Assembly: GCF_047948215.1 (NCBI RefSeq) | Contig: NC_134461.1 | Coordinates: 128,536,512 to 128,600,511 of the forward strand | DNA from: Lycorma delicatula | Lineage: Eukaryota > Arthropoda > Insecta > Hemiptera > Fulgoridae | Direction: 5' to 3' | DNA: 64,000 nucleotides | Shown here: positions 32,320-43,679 of the stretch, one piece after another | Layout: every line of letters starts with the position of its first letter | How positions within the stretch are numbered: position 1 is the stretch's first letter | Translations under genes and position numbers: made by a program | Notes under the pieces: generated by a model | The model's database searches: none | The model's input: the letters and a program-made list of their open reading frames with translations, nothing else | What the model was told of the DNA's origin: nothing

Positions 32320-33475
32320 TTTAGACAGTTGTTCCAACTTTCCGAGAGCTTTCCGATTCCAGTATTAAAAAAATTTCATCTCGGTGTTTAAGACATTCTT
32401 TTACCGCATTCTTGACCCAATCATTGTTGCCGAGCTCGGTGTCACGAAAGATTTTTGGGAGGACCAAACAAAATAAAATCTGATGTGCGGGATCAGGATA
32501 GTAAGTTGGATTTGACAATACCTTCCGACTCTACTTCTGAATAGCTTCCAATATATTTTGAACGAGATGGGGCGGACGTTATCGGCAGAAGAATTAAGCT
32601 CTTTGATGGTGAACAAGGACGTTTTCTCATTATTGCAGGTTTCACTCTATTTTCTAGCAAAATAGAGTATTACATTGTTCTTGCAAATAATCGCAATAAA
32701 TTAGGCCTTTATAATCCCAAAACACTGTTAGCATAACTTTACCGGCTGCGCTCTGGTTTGAAATTTTTGCTGGCTGGAGAACTCGGATGTTTCCACTCAA
32801 AACTCTGACGTTTTGATTCCGCCTAAAAATTATGAAACCAAGTTTCATCATAATATACTATGGGATCTAAAAAAAAAAAATTACCTTCCACTAAAAATCG
32901 TTGTTTAAATACCATACAAACGTGAATTCGGTTATGTATCCCGAACTCCATACTGAGCACGTTTTTTGGTGTTTCAGCTTATCTTTAATAATTTCCTGAC
33001 AGTACCGATATTAGTAGCAACATTTCCGCAATTTTTCAAACTTTTATGCGTTTGTCCTATTATGTAAAATCATAAATATGATTTTGCAAAACGTCAGAAC
33101 TTTCATTGGTCTTTCGTTACGATGAAAACCGGTGATACTTGTTCTGCCCGTTTTAAACTTTTCGATCCATTTCGGAAGGATTGCTCGGTTATTACAATTT
33201 TTAACACTCGTGAGTAAATTTCATCTTTTTTACATCTTCAAAAAATAAAAATTTTATTACAGCGCGCTGTTCTTTTACGGTAAACGTATAAAGCGTGTCG
33301 GCCTCAGTAGCGCGAATGGTAGCGTCTCGGCCTTTCATCCGGAGGTCCCGGGTTCGAATCCCGGTCAGACATGGCATTTTCACACACGCTACAAATCATT
33401 CATCTCATCCTCTGAAACATGCCTAACGGTGGACCGAAGATAAAAAAAACCGTATCAAGTGAAGCCGACATTTTG
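32320..33475 (-). pseudogene. mariner transposase (DD34D type) relic, interrupted by SINE
   Basis: The frame begins 'MSASLDT' at 33475, is cut by the SINE, and resumes 'FTVKEQRAVIKFLFFEDVK', matching the N-terminal 'e.R..IkfL...g' helix of mariner transposases. Further on are 'NGSKSLKRAEQVS', 'IVYYDETWFHNF' near 32850 (first Asp of the 'ddETW' signature), 'PSSPASK', 'GKVMLTVFWDYKGLI' and 'DNVRPISFKIYWKLF' near 32580 (second Asp; usually 'DNARPH'). The end is 'LSNPTYYPDPAHQILF' ('hP.YSPDLAPsDyhlF'; the third Asp position is changed) and 'LGNNDWVKNAVKECL'. Frameshifts occur between these blocks, and the altered third acidic residue would abolish activity. Confidence 0.88.
33293..33449 (+). repeat. 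tRNA-derived SINE (family 1), fullest copy
   Basis: A box 'tagcgcgaatggtagcg' near 33309 and B box 'gggttcgaatccc' near 33350 at tRNA-like spacing. A unique body 'ctctgaaacatgcctaacgg' and an A-run tail follow. It interrupts the start of the mariner transposase. Direct repeats 'aaacgtat' (33282-33289) and 'aaccgtat' (33448-33455) differ by one base. It is the best reference for the family-1 copies at 1.8, 15.8, 56.2 and 63.2 kb. It is not a functional tRNA because the acceptor stem is not closed. Confidence 0.88.
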
Positions 33476-33639
33476 AAATAAACAAAAACTTATAATGATA
33501 GAAATTCATTTCGAACAGCTGAAAGTTTTTGTTAGAAATGCCAACTTGAACGTCAGACGGTTTCAATTTATTTTATTAAGTTATAATTTTCGCTGTTTTA
33601 ATTATCTCTTTAATTATTGAATGACATTCGTAATAATTC

Positions 33640-34300
33640 ATTCCCTAATTTTCAAGCATACGGTTTATTTTTTTAAGTTAATATATCGTAAAATGATACA
33701 TCGAATTAATTGGAACAATTTGAAACGGAAAATATGTTCACTGTATAATTTTTTTTTTGTTTTATACAATTCTACGTCATAATTTTTGGTAAATCCTTTT
33801 TTAAACAAATTATTAAACAATTAAAATATCAAGTTTTTAATTTTTCAAGTTTCTCTATTTGAAGTCCTAAGGTACGATGATTAAGGCAGTGAATGAGGAG
33901 CTTAAATTATATATATAGAGGAAAATTATTCCCCTGGGTGTTAAGTTATCAATACCGTTTTTAATGAACTGCCACAGTCAATTGTCTCTTATTTATTATA
34001 TATTATATTAATTATTAACGATATACGCAAAGAAAGTGGGACTAATTTTTTTTTGTGAAATCATCTATAAGACACCCTTCTTCTGCGGATACAATGACTT
34101 TTTATGATACTCGGAAGGATTTTCTGTATTTAAAATTCTAAAATTTTGACTGTTTACGTAGCCGTCCAAATAGAACCACGACTTATTCGAAAAAAAAAAA
34201 AAATAGAAAATCTATAATATGAAATACCCTCACATAAAAATCGACGAAACCGATTCTCGGTTTTATTATTGTCAGGATCAACAAGTCGATGCACTGTTTG
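33640..34300. other. AT-rich stretch
   Basis: No gene recognised; contains T-rich and A-rich runs. Confidence 0.5.
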
Positions 34301-34309
34301 AATTTCATG

Positions 34310-34790
34310 TGGTCTAGGTTTTGATTTGGTTTGCTTGGCATTCTCCCACCACCACCCCATTCGGTCGCCCTAAAGCATAACAACGAATGTCTGTGCCACA
34401 AACGGCTACTGCGCATTTAAAAATGTTTAGCGACCATCGTCCTAACTACTGATATAGGTAACCTAAAAGCGTGAGCGGAATAAGCGCATGGTACCTCGCT
34501 TATTCCGCTCACGCTTTTTTACTAACCTAAAAGCGTGGTGCCATACAGCACTCGCCTGCATGTGCCACCGCCCACTTGTCATATATCAAAAATGGGTAGG
34601 CGCACCCCGTCAACTACTAAAACATACATGATTATCAATAATTAATTTATCTCGTCAAAGACAACAATTCGCTGCCACGCCTAGGCCGCTGAATACCGGC
34701 AAGTACCTATCAACTATTAAAGCGCTTAGAGCCTTAATCTGGCTGGTACTTAGCATAATATGGATGATCGCAGGTTTAACTGATTTGTCT
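34310..34790 (-). repeat. dispersed repeat family C, copy 2
   Basis: Inverted relative of 9425-9890 with the same order of blocks on the minus strand: 'ccagattaaggctctaagcg', 'attcagcggcctaggcgtgg', 'tagtagttgacggggtgcgc', then the hairpin region and 'gccgtttgtggcacagacat'. It differs by carrying two facing copies of the 'gcttattccgctcacgc' block, which form a hairpin. Confidence 0.75.
34465..34518. other. perfect 22-bp-arm hairpin inside repeat C
   Basis: The arm at 34465-34486 (starting 'aaaagcgtgagcgg') and its exact reverse complement at 34497-34518 are separated by the 10-nt loop 'catggtacct'. The related copy near 9735 has only one arm, so the second arm was gained here by inverted duplication or lost there. 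Confidence 0.9.
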
Positions 34791-34799
34791 CTCGATAAA

Positions 34800-35690
34800 T
34801 GGTTACTTCACGTAAATTAATTTTAGCTAAAAAGCGTCTAATTGACTTTTTTTTAGCGAGGTAGTTAATCGATCACTGTTTGAATGTAGATGCAGTCTAC
34901 ATTCAGTACTGTTGTCGATATTTTGTTTTCTTTATCATTGACAATACCTTGTCCCTTTGAATTTAGTCACTGATATCAATACCGTTGTATTATTATGAAC
35001 CGGTCTATCAAGGTACTTACAAAAAGATTATTTCACTTCAGTCACTGATCACGCCAACTGAAGTATCACTGAATAATAAAACAGGTTTCTGTTGTGAAAA
35101 CATCATCTTTTCGTTAACAACGTGCTGTGTTTTCTAATCTCTTTATTACGGCTACTGGAAATAGTCTACTACATTGGTGCAATCAAATCAAATTTTATAG
35201 AAAACTGCATGGCGGTTCGTTTTATATGGGCCATTTCTATATTAAATTTAAAAAAATATACGATCAAGATTAAAAATAATTTATAGCCGTTACAAGAAGT
35301 AGGAAATAAAATATAAGCGATTACGTAAATAATGATAAACTTCTGTTCTTTGCTTAATTTTGACTTGTATAATTTAAATAATTTAGTGTTTAGTCTTCAT
35401 TAAAAATTTTGTGTTGAAGGAATAAGTAATTTTCTTAATAAAAGAAAAGAAAATGAAAACTGTATTTAAATATTTCATTGTTACGTTTTCTACAATTTCT
35501 TAAACTCTTCTCCAGATTCAGTCGAAGTTACGTAGAGTTTCACAGAATTAAATTCTCTACAAATTTTGTAGTAAAATTTTATATGTTTGCAATTTAACCA
35601 AGTTACTATAATTAAATCTAAATAATTCTGTTTTGCTACATTAATTTTTTATTTCTTTTTTCAACAAATCTCTCAAAAATACACTAGAGC
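34800..35690. other. AT-rich stretch, nothing identified
   Basis: No coding frame. A minor imperfect palindrome lies at about 35036-35066 ('acttcagtcactgatcacgc'). Confidence 0.5.
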
Positions 35691-35794
35691 TAGTGTTTGG
35701 AGTCCTGATTTATTCAATTTTTAAGTAAAAAAATTGTATGAAAATATCAGAATTGTTTTAAATTTCAAGAAATTTCATAAGTTTTCATTTTACC

Positions 35795-36110
35795 TTTGGA
35801 GCAAAATTAGAGTGAAATAATTCGCAAGCTAAAACTCAAAAACGAAGCGTTTCCTGATTCATGTTTTTATGAACTTTATTTTTACAGGTAAAATACAAAT
35901 CAATTTATGTCAGTATAAAAAAGGGATATTGAATGTTTTTGAGTGGATGACCATTTTTGGTTAATATATTTTAATCCGGCTGGCCGTAATCGCACTGCCA
36001 ATGCGTTCAAGTGAAAGTAACAAATGTACTGTGTGGCTAAAATAATATATAACTCAGGAACTGTCTGACATTGTAAAGCCACACCATTATTTCGATGTTC
36101 TTTCACACAT
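35795..36110 (+). repeat. repeat family E, copy 1
   Basis: The block 'gcaagctaaaactcaaaaac' continuing 'gaagcgtttcctg' recurs in inverted form at 36390-36460 and loosely at 47440-47490. The adjoining sequence at 35960-36090 ('ccggctggccgtaatcgcac', 'ctcaggaactgtctgacatt') is less AT-rich and looks like transposon sequence. The minus frame at 35900-36106 has no recognised domain. Confidence 0.5.
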
Positions 36111-36389
36111 TTTCAAGTGCATATTATGGTTTAGTCACTAAACTATTGTTACGTGGATTGATAATTTAGAAGTCTTCATTCGAGACTTATGTTATTCTAA
36201 CGGCATATATTTAGATAAATATATACATATATAAATATAAAATATATATAAACATATACATATATATATTTATGAGAATAATTACCATTCCTTTCGATGA
36301 TATTTACATATGGCATTTACCTTATAATTGGTATCCAGTTTCTCTTACGGAAAAACGAAAGTAATTTCAACACCTACTAATGAAAATAA

Positions 36390-36480
36390 AGAAAATATTT
36401 TCGGATACGCTTCGTTTTCAAGTTGTAACTAGCAAAAACTTTCGCTCTGATTTCTGCTCAAAATTTGATAGTATCGTAGG
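36390..36480 (-). repeat. repeat family E, copy 2 (inverted)
   Basis: On the minus strand 'gagcgaaagtttttgctagt' is followed by 'aacgaagcgtatccg', similar to copy 1 in reverse orientation. The two together could be the arms of one fold-back element of about 700 bp. Confidence 0.45.
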
Positions 36481-36499
36481 AGTTTTAACTAAATGAAAC

Positions 36500-38165
36500 A
36501 GGTTCCAGAATTCTAGTAAATTTTGCCATTATGTACTGTCTAGTATTTTACCACTAACATCTTTATTTTTATTTATTTACTGATAACTTTTAATTTGTAT
36601 TTATTAATAATAATTCGCAATTTTATGAACGAGTGAATCCAGTATAATCTTTCCCTTTTTGGACAACTGATAAAAAGAACGATAATCGATTATTAAATAT
36701 TAAAACCAGTCAGAGAATCAATCCTAGGACTTTCAGGAGGGCAAAAGTCCTTATCTTATGTAATTGTTAATATAACATTTATACCAAAGCTTTTAAAAGT
36801 TAAATTCCCTTATTACCAACATTATAGTTAAGAATTATTGCTGATCAACATTTCAATGATACTTGAAGTTCAATAGCACTACACTTGTGGGTTATCTGTG
36901 ATCTCTCAAACTGTAATATTGAGCTGATATATGATATTGTTCAAAATGATCATAATTCCAAATTAAAAGTGGTCAAAGGGTGAAAGAAAATATGCAACCT
37001 TTGGTATGAAATTTTTCGTCTACTATAAGATAAAACACTTGTATTGCAATACTATAATATGCAATATTGCAATATTGCATAATTAGCAATATTAGTATAA
37101 TATTAATAATGCAAATACTATTATTTATAATATTAGTTTAATATTTCAATATTACACTTGAATTACAATATTGCTGTAATTCCAGACCTTCAGTTTTTCT
37201 ACTTTTCTTTTTTGACATCTATGTCGCTAATAATAAGTTTTCCAAATCCTACACACAAAACACAATCTGGTTATTTTGTATTTTCTACAACGTCTCTTTT
37301 TTTCTACTATACCAGAAGAAAAAAAAAGTGTTTATGGAATTTGTACTAAAAATAATAGTCATTATTCTTAAAAATAAAAATATCAACTTCAGACAAAAAA
37401 GCTAATTTCGTGTAACTCAACATAAGACTTTGGCTTACAACAAAAGACGTTATTATATTTACATTGTTATATTTAAGTAATTAAGGAATCATAAAAAAAC
37501 CTCTTTCCATCAATTTATGGAATTGTAATTGTAATTCCATTCTGGAATTACACGATTAAAAAATTTCATTTATAGAAACAATTCATCTATCGATAAATTT
37601 TTAAACAGGTCTAACTAAAAAATCTTTAAAAACTTTTTGACATCTCTGTTAAACGTATAAATATGTTGCTCATATAACCTTTATTAACATCTTCTGAAAT
37701 GTGAATTATTTTTTATATTTAATATCTCCATTTATCTATCTTAAAATTATTTAATATTTTAAATAAATTATGTGGTGTTCTTTAACATCATGTATCTATA
37801 TTTTATTTTGCGAGTATAATTAATTATGTATTTTTTTTAATGTTGCTCTGATCAAGGTTTCACCACGCTTTCCTTTGATTCATCCAGTTAAACGAAGAAT
37901 AGTTTCAGTTTTCGTATAAGTATAAAATAACATAAAAAATATTTAATATTTAATTATTATAAAAATATTTGGAAAGTACCAATAAAATGGATCAAAATTA
38001 AAAAAAAAAAATGGTTTTTAAATTTAGTAAGAACACGTTAGTAGGTTATGTCTGTATACTGCAGGAAATTTAATTTTTATTAAAAATTCTACAGCTGTCT
38101 ACAATTAATACGATAAAGTTGATTGTAATCCCCACGAAGTTGCAGCACTGCCAATGATTACGTTG
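36500..38165. other. AT-rich stretch with (aatatt)-type repeats
   Basis: No gene. Around 37040-37160 'gcaatattgcaatattgca' and variants recur; elsewhere only simple AT sequence. Confidence 0.5.
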
Positions 38166-38170
38166 TGCAA

Positions 38171-38282
<112 letters not shown>

Positions 38283-38584
38283 TAGTCTTATAAAGAGTAT
38301 CAAAAAATTTCGTAGACTTTGAAAATATAAATTATACAGTAAATAATTAAATTAGAATTAAGCGAGTAATGTTGAAAGAATCTCCAACAAAACATTTGTC
38401 TACTTGTAAGAAAAAGATACTAGTACACAATACTCTCACTCTGCAATACTCTCTCCAATGTCGAAAGAAAAAGACTTGTTTTTAAACGATTTTGTTCAAC
38501 AGAATATATGATAAATTAGGAAACAAAATCATGTTTACAAAATTTTTTACTTAAATTTTAAACCTGGATGAGCATTTCGATCGT

Positions 38585-38613
38585 TAAACAATCATCATCA
38601 GTAGATACACGGA
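38585..38613 (-). ncRNA. hammerhead-like motif
   Basis: The minus strand reads 'CTGATGA', T, 'GATTG', loop 'TTTAA', 'CGATC', 'GAAA'. The arms GATTG and CGATC pair (one G-T wobble) and stand between the two invariant core strands of a hammerhead ribozyme. An extra T follows the CUGAUGA core. Stems I and III are not obvious, so the fold is incomplete. Similar hairpins are known from retroelement ends. No coding sequence for such an element is visible nearby. Confidence 0.35.
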
Positions 38614-38619
38614 AAAGTA

Positions 38620-38935
38620 CATATTTAAATCGCTAATAAAAATTAAAAAATTAAATAAACTATATTAATTGATAAATAAACAGTACAGCTAAAACATTAC
38701 AAATATCTTAGCTGAAATATTTATATAAGAATAAAAAGTAAAATTAAAACATATAAGTATTTGTTATGGTTATAGGCAACCTATAAAAGAAGACTTTTAT
38801 TAAATTTTAAAGTATCTAAATCATTTAAATCTCCAATCTAGACTTCCCACAAGATCTTAAGGGACTAAGAAAAAGGCGAGCATTTATAAATCGATTACAA
38901 AATAATAACTTATGCGATGAGAAGAGATGACTGAC
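38620..38935. other. AT-rich spacer
   Basis: Nothing recognised. Confidence 0.5.
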
Positions 38936-38939
38936 AGTA

Positions 38940-39605
38940 CCTCGGGCTCCACCTTGATCGTCTTTTGCCGTGAAAGTACCGCGTGAGAGAAAAAAAGGAA
39001 ACGGTTAAACATTAGGAATAAGAAGCTTTATAGATTGTTAGACAGGAATTCACATTTGTCACCGTTCGACAAACTTTTAATTTACAAAGCGATTTTAAAA
39101 CCGATTTGGAATTACGGCATAGAACTATACGGTACGACGAGCAAGAGTAACATTGAATTTACACTGTTTTTTTCCAGAAATTAGTTTCCAGTAATTAGAA
39201 AATTTCTGTTTTTTCCAGAATAAGTTGGCGATATCCATTGGAGAAGCACCACGGTTCGCACGAAACGAATTCACGACTACCTAAAATTACCTTATGTTCG
39301 CTAAGAGGTCAAACAGTTCGGTTCAAATTACTCGCAGCGGTTAGATAATCGCGTGAAATTTCTAGCGGTTAGTCTCCTAGATAACAGCGAGGATGTTCGA
39401 CGACTGAAACATGTACATTTGGTGGACTTGGAAGAATCTGAGCGACTCTTAAACTGTTCAATATCACATGTGTTGTATCACATGTATCACATGAATCACA
39501 GTATGAATCACATTTGGTGGACTTGGAAGAATCTGAGCGACTCTTAAACTGTTCAATATCACATGTGTTGTATCACATGTATCACATGTATCACAGTATC
39601 ACTTG
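38940..39605 (+). pseudogene. jockey-type LINE C-terminal remnant
   Basis: Plus strand, in order: 'KKLYRLLDRNSHLSPFDKLL', 'IYKAILKPIWNYGIELYGTT', 'SKSNIEF', then a small duplication around 39165-39225 ('tttttccagaa' repeated). The rest is 'FQNKLAISIGEAPRFARNEF', 'VKQF', and the open part 'FLAVSLLDNSEDVRRLKHVH' near 39360. It is the same region of a jockey reverse transcriptase as at 22.8-23.3 kb, but of a different subfamily and more decayed. Its end runs into a 95-bp tandem duplication. Confidence 0.7.
39416..39605. repeat. 95-bp tandem duplication
   Basis: The unit 39416-39510 (starting 'catttggtggacttgg') is repeated at 39511-39605 with very few changes. Within each unit 'tatcacatg' recurs. 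The duplication is nearly perfect and therefore young compared with the decayed LINE it copies. Confidence 0.9.
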
Positions 39606-39609
39606 AACG

Positions 39610-40045
39610 TTGTGTCTGTGCGGTCTTATTCAATGCGAGTGTGTTTAAATATATGAACTTTAAAAATGTATGTACGTACTTTATTTGGGTGTTCATTGGA
39701 AATCTCTCATAAGATGCTTTTTGTAATACGATTTACTTGTGGTTTCTTACTCGGAACGGTTTGTAAATAAACAAGTCGTGAGGCACAAAAGATAATTGCA
39801 ATTTAGGATAAATAGAGCAAAATAAAGGAAACTTTGAAATTACTATAAAAAAGCATTTGATTCATAACAGATACATAAAGACCAGAGAAGTCGGTTCCAA
39901 ACATACTTCATAGTTAGTTTAAAAAACCTTTTCCAAGTCAATAGATAGTTTTAAAAAATATACTTTACTGTTGAATAATGGTAAGAGATCAAAATTTAGT
40001 ATGCTGTATGAAGTTTAAATTTTTTCAGAAAATCCTTTTGGGAAA
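39610..40045. other. AT-rich spacer
   Basis: No gene recognised. Confidence 0.45.
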
Positions 40046-40049
40046 GTTT

Positions 40050-40740
40050 ACAGTGATAACGGAACGGAACGCAAGAATGGCGGGAGTTTCAATATTTCTC
40101 CCTACAGATCGCAGAGCCTGGTGGACAATGTCCCTTGCTGTTGTATCTTTCTATTACAATTTTAAATTTTATTTATGGGGATTTGGTAATTTGCGTTCCT
40201 ATCCGTATGGACCAGTGTGAAATTTATTTACTGGGTCTGACCGTGGGAGACTAAGCTTTTTTTGAGCCTCGTACTCCCGGCGTGATTCCCCTTCAGTCGG
40301 TTCGCTGAAGTTCTTTCGGTACTAGCACTTTATGGGCTAGCAGGAATACGCCTACCGGGGTCCTAGCTATTTGGAGGGAGCAATGCGCCCCCTATTCTGG
40401 AGGGAGTGGCATGTGCTGACTGAATTAAATTGTGGTTTTAAACGATTTTAAATCTAGACAACACAGACAAATCTAGATTTTTATAGCCAGGCGTCAGTTA
40501 GGTTGAATCCTTCCTCTGTGGCAGCAATTGCTGTTTTGATAGATGGCTTTCTAGACCTAAGGCGACCATGATTGGCATCCTCAATGTTCTCATGTATCGG
40601 TAGGTTTCGATTGTCCATAATCTTCTTTCTCTTATAAGAGCTTTCATACGCCGCAGATTTGGGGGTTGGTATGTGGTTCAATACTGGGAGCCATTCCACA
40701 GCAGTAGACCTGATAACCCCGGCAATCATTCTCATAGTGT
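40050..40740 (-). mobile_element. 3' end of a CR1/jockey-like LINE
   Basis: Minus-strand fragment with a C-terminal coding part (40735-40481) followed by a GC-richer presumed 3' untranslated region down to about 40050. Only the last part of the element is present, as expected for 5' truncation. I could not identify target duplications. Confidence 0.6.
40481..40735 (-). CDS. LINE ORF2 C-terminal fragment (CR1/jockey-like)
   Basis: Reading 'MRMIAGVIRSTAVEWLPVL' then 'IPTPKSAAYESSYKRKKIM', 'DNRNLPIHE', 'RLRSRKPSIKTA' and 'GFNLTDAWL'. The order 'MR.I.G..R.TP..WLPVL...' / 'KI.....LPIH' / 'RL.SRKP' / 'F.....W' is the extreme C-terminal segment of one group of non-LTR reverse transcriptases whose products are common in animal genomes. 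The frame is open over its 84 residues but incomplete at the N-terminus. Catalytic motifs lie upstream and are missing. Confidence 0.65.
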   Translation of the reverse strand: MRMIAGVIRSTAVEWLPVLNHIPTPKSAAYESSYKRKKIMDNRNLPIHENIEDANHGRLRSRKPSIKTAIAATEEGFNLTDAWL

Positions 40741-40744
40741 TATT

Positions 40745-42330
40745 AAAAAAAAATTGAAAAATGACTTTTTTTTACTTTGGGGGTTCCCATTCTCAACGGA
40801 AAGCATTCAGATAAAATTAATCCTCAAGTAGTGCCAGATTTAAAAAAAAACTCTTTAAAAGTGATTAAAAAATACAAAAAAAACTATCATAATTCTAAAT
40901 AAACGAAGTTGTAATTTCTTAGGAAGATGGTGAAAATTTTTGGTAAATCTTTTTTTTTTTCAAGAAATACTAAAGAGTAACTGCTATAAAAAAATTAAGA
41001 TTTTTTCTTTTTAAATGCAAGGGTAACTTGTGAGAAATTTAAAATTAAAAAAAAAAAATTTAATGTGAAAATGTGTATGTAAAAATGATTGCTCAAATTT
41101 TATATCTAGGAACAGAGCAATAGAAGGAAAAATTTTTGATTAGGTCAAAAGATATATATTATCGTCGTTTGCTAGTTGAGTGAATTTTATTATCCAAATT
41201 AGAAATACTTTTTTTGAATATTTCATCACGTAAAAAAATTAATTGAAATCGTAGTAAATTTTATAATTAAATAGGTTTAAAAGCAGGCATAAAATGAAAT
41301 GTGCATAATATACATATAATAACATAAAATAATGGCTAAATGAATTCATTGAAATGTTTAATACTTTCGTCGTAGAATTAAATGTAATCGAGTCCCAACA
41401 GAAATAGGATTAAAGTTAGTATTGTTTAGGGATACTATGTGACAGCAATTGTAATCTGTTTACAAATCGGTTGTCCACAGGCCGTTTTCAAACAACGGTA
41501 GAGTTACATTGCTACAAATACGGTAGTTAGTTTCCTGGTGAGAGACCAATTTGCACAACTAATCCCTCTAGAAATTCATCTCTCAAGTAGTAACCCTTCT
41601 CAACGGTTCTAATTTACATAACGGCAGGGAATCTTTAATATATTTTTGAATTGTAATTAAATTACATTTTTGAAAGAAATTTTTACGCTTAAATAATAAT
41701 TCTATTCTAATATATTTGAAGATGTTGTAATATTCAGTTAAGAAACAATTAAAAAATATCATTAATTATTCAGAAAGTAATTTAGATGAAGGTAAAGAAG
41801 TAAGAGAGAAAAGAAAAGAATTTTAAAATAAAAGAATATTGATTGATCTTTCACAATTTATTTTACTGTACACAAAGTGGAAAATTAAGTAATATTGTAA
41901 TTACGTTAACGACCATTTACTATTTTTTTTAATAATAACTAGATTTTACTCGTTGATACTTTTCAGTCGTAGTTTAAAATCTTAACAGCTTATAAAAAAA
42001 TGTAAAAAATACACTCTTACTAGTATTTCAAATATTTTGAATAGAAATAAGTCTGTTCAACTGTCGGGAACATATAGATAATACAGGAGACTGTCACTGG
42101 AAACCGATTAATTTAAAAAATAAATATAAAATACAAAATGTAATTACACCTAATATGTAATTTCAGAAAATCTAAGTTATTTGTCGGTGTAATTGGTGTA
42201 ACTTCATTTTTAAATAATATATTAGAGAAAAATGTCATTCACCATTTGCTGTACGCTGTAGATTTCGATCGCTCTTGCACCATGCTGTCTAGGATTGTTT
42301 TGATTTCTTCTTGTACGGGGGTTTGAATTC
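40745..42330. other. AT-rich stretch, nothing identified
   Basis: No gene. The part at 41380-41640 is slightly less AT-rich but has no readable frame. Confidence 0.5.
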
Positions 42331-42339
42331 AATTGTGAT

Positions 42340-43310
42340 ATTATGTCTAATGATGAACATTATAGAATTTAGATAAATTCAGAGAAAATAGCTGCGTACT
42401 GCCAGATCTAGAGAACGGCCGTACAATATCTCCGCCTTGGAAATCACATGGCTTAAAAATATCTCTCAAATTATCGCTATTGGTCTTCTGACAGTGCGGA
42501 TTGTTGCTCATCCTGCTTGAACAAGAAACGATGCACAAGGAGCAACCAAGGACGAGTAGGCTAAACTAGTCGATACCACGACGATTCACAGGAGTAAGGA
42601 AATCTTGAAATAACATTATGCTGGTCAGAATTGACTGTCACCACGTTCTCTACCTTTTTGAAAAAGAAGGACCTATGATTTCCTGTTACAGGTGGACAGT
42701 TACAGGTGGACTGTGAAGAGGACGCATATGAACCTGTTTAGGATTCGTATCAGACTACTAACGAAAATTTATTCTTCCCTGTATTCGACGAATGAAAATC
42801 GCTTAGTTATTTATTAGCAGGACCATTTATTGTTAAAAAATTAATAAAACTTTTCACAAAATGTCAGCCGATTTGTTTTTGGCAGACAGTGCATCACAAC
42901 CACTTTTATACGGATGAAAGTTCCAATCCTTATGTAGAATTCTTCTGACTCTGCTGTGGAATAAACGAACCGCTCCACCGTGCTTTGCGTTTGAGCGCTG
43001 AGGGCTCTTCATCATTGTCTGTGTGACACTCTGTCGTTGTTTGGAGGAGTTTTCAAGAAGTGCACAGGATCGAATGGTTTGTTTTTTCATGCAGAAGTAA
43101 TAATTCGAAAATTTGTTATACACAAATTTATCGTATTGCGGCTACGAACGAAACCATGAAATGCCGACGGAGTAATCGCTATGCAGTCCCAATCGAATCA
43201 TAATTTTAAAATAAGTTTCCACCACAAGTTTACGGTGTTCAGAGTAGTTCACTGCTCCATTGATACTGAATTGGCATCTGGTATGCAATGTCACAGCCAT
43301 TTATACCTTT
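42340..43310 (-). pseudogene. Tc1/mariner-like transposase relic
   Basis: Minus strand from about 43250: 'NTVNLWWKLILKL*FDWD'-like leader, then 'KQRQSVTQTMMKSPQRSNAK', 'LFHSRVRRILHKDWNFHPYK' at 42960-42900. This last matches the HTH-linker block 'gIS..SVRRIL...L.FHPYK' of a transposase group common in insects. Near 42420 'HVISKAEILYGRSLDLAVRS' in one frame resembles 'HLIS..GDI.WP.RSPDL', the third catalytic region. The centre with the first two acidic residues is unreadable, and stops abound. Ends not found. Confidence 0.6.
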
Positions 43311-43499
43311 TTTATAAATAATTCCACTTATTCCAATATCTGTTTCTATAAAATAATGAAATATAAGAGATAAATATTAAAAAATAAATGACACAACTGC
43401 CAAAAAAAAACATTGCTCCTTAATATATGATAATTAGGTGTAATACTGGATAATTAGAGAGCGTGCGGGTCACAATTGTGTATATAGTATAGTTTTTCC

Positions 43500-43675
43500 A
43501 TTTTTTAGAAATATTTATAAAACCTACGACACTCCCAGTAGCGTAAGGATTCCAACGCGGGGTCATAAATCAAAATCGGCAGAGCTGTTGAACTGCTACG
43601 GTGAAAAAAACAAATAAATACACACATCTTAAATTCATTACACTCGTCTTTGAGCTGTCGTGTAAAAATGCATAA
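43500..43675 (-). repeat. dispersed repeat family F, copy 1
   Basis: On the minus strand 'gtaatgaatttaag', 'caccgtagcag', 'gatttt', 'accccgcgttggaatcctta' and 'actgggagtgtcgtagg' in the order shared with copies at 45.05, 46.85 and 47.58 kb. It starts close to 'acacgac' (43665). Confidence 0.8.
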
Positions 43676-43679
43676 TAAT

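Larger units (their letters stand above)
32230..33630 (-). mobile_element. classical mariner element split by a SINE
   Basis: The ends 'gagtcgttcgataattaaag' (left) and 'atgtcattcaataattaaag' (reverse complement of right) match and are flanked by TA (32228-32229, 33631-33632). Without the SINE the element is about 1.25 kb, the usual mariner length. The transposase on the minus strand starts near 33475. Its neighbour mariner-like element ends only ~60 bp to the left. Confidence 0.88.

Noticed and set aside
33300..33370. Possible functional tRNA gene
   Set aside because: The A and B boxes are good, but the acceptor and anticodon stems do not close, and the sequence continues into a SINE body with an A-rich tail. 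The same applies to the copies at 1.84, 15.85, 26.8, 27.1, 56.2 and 63.2 kb.
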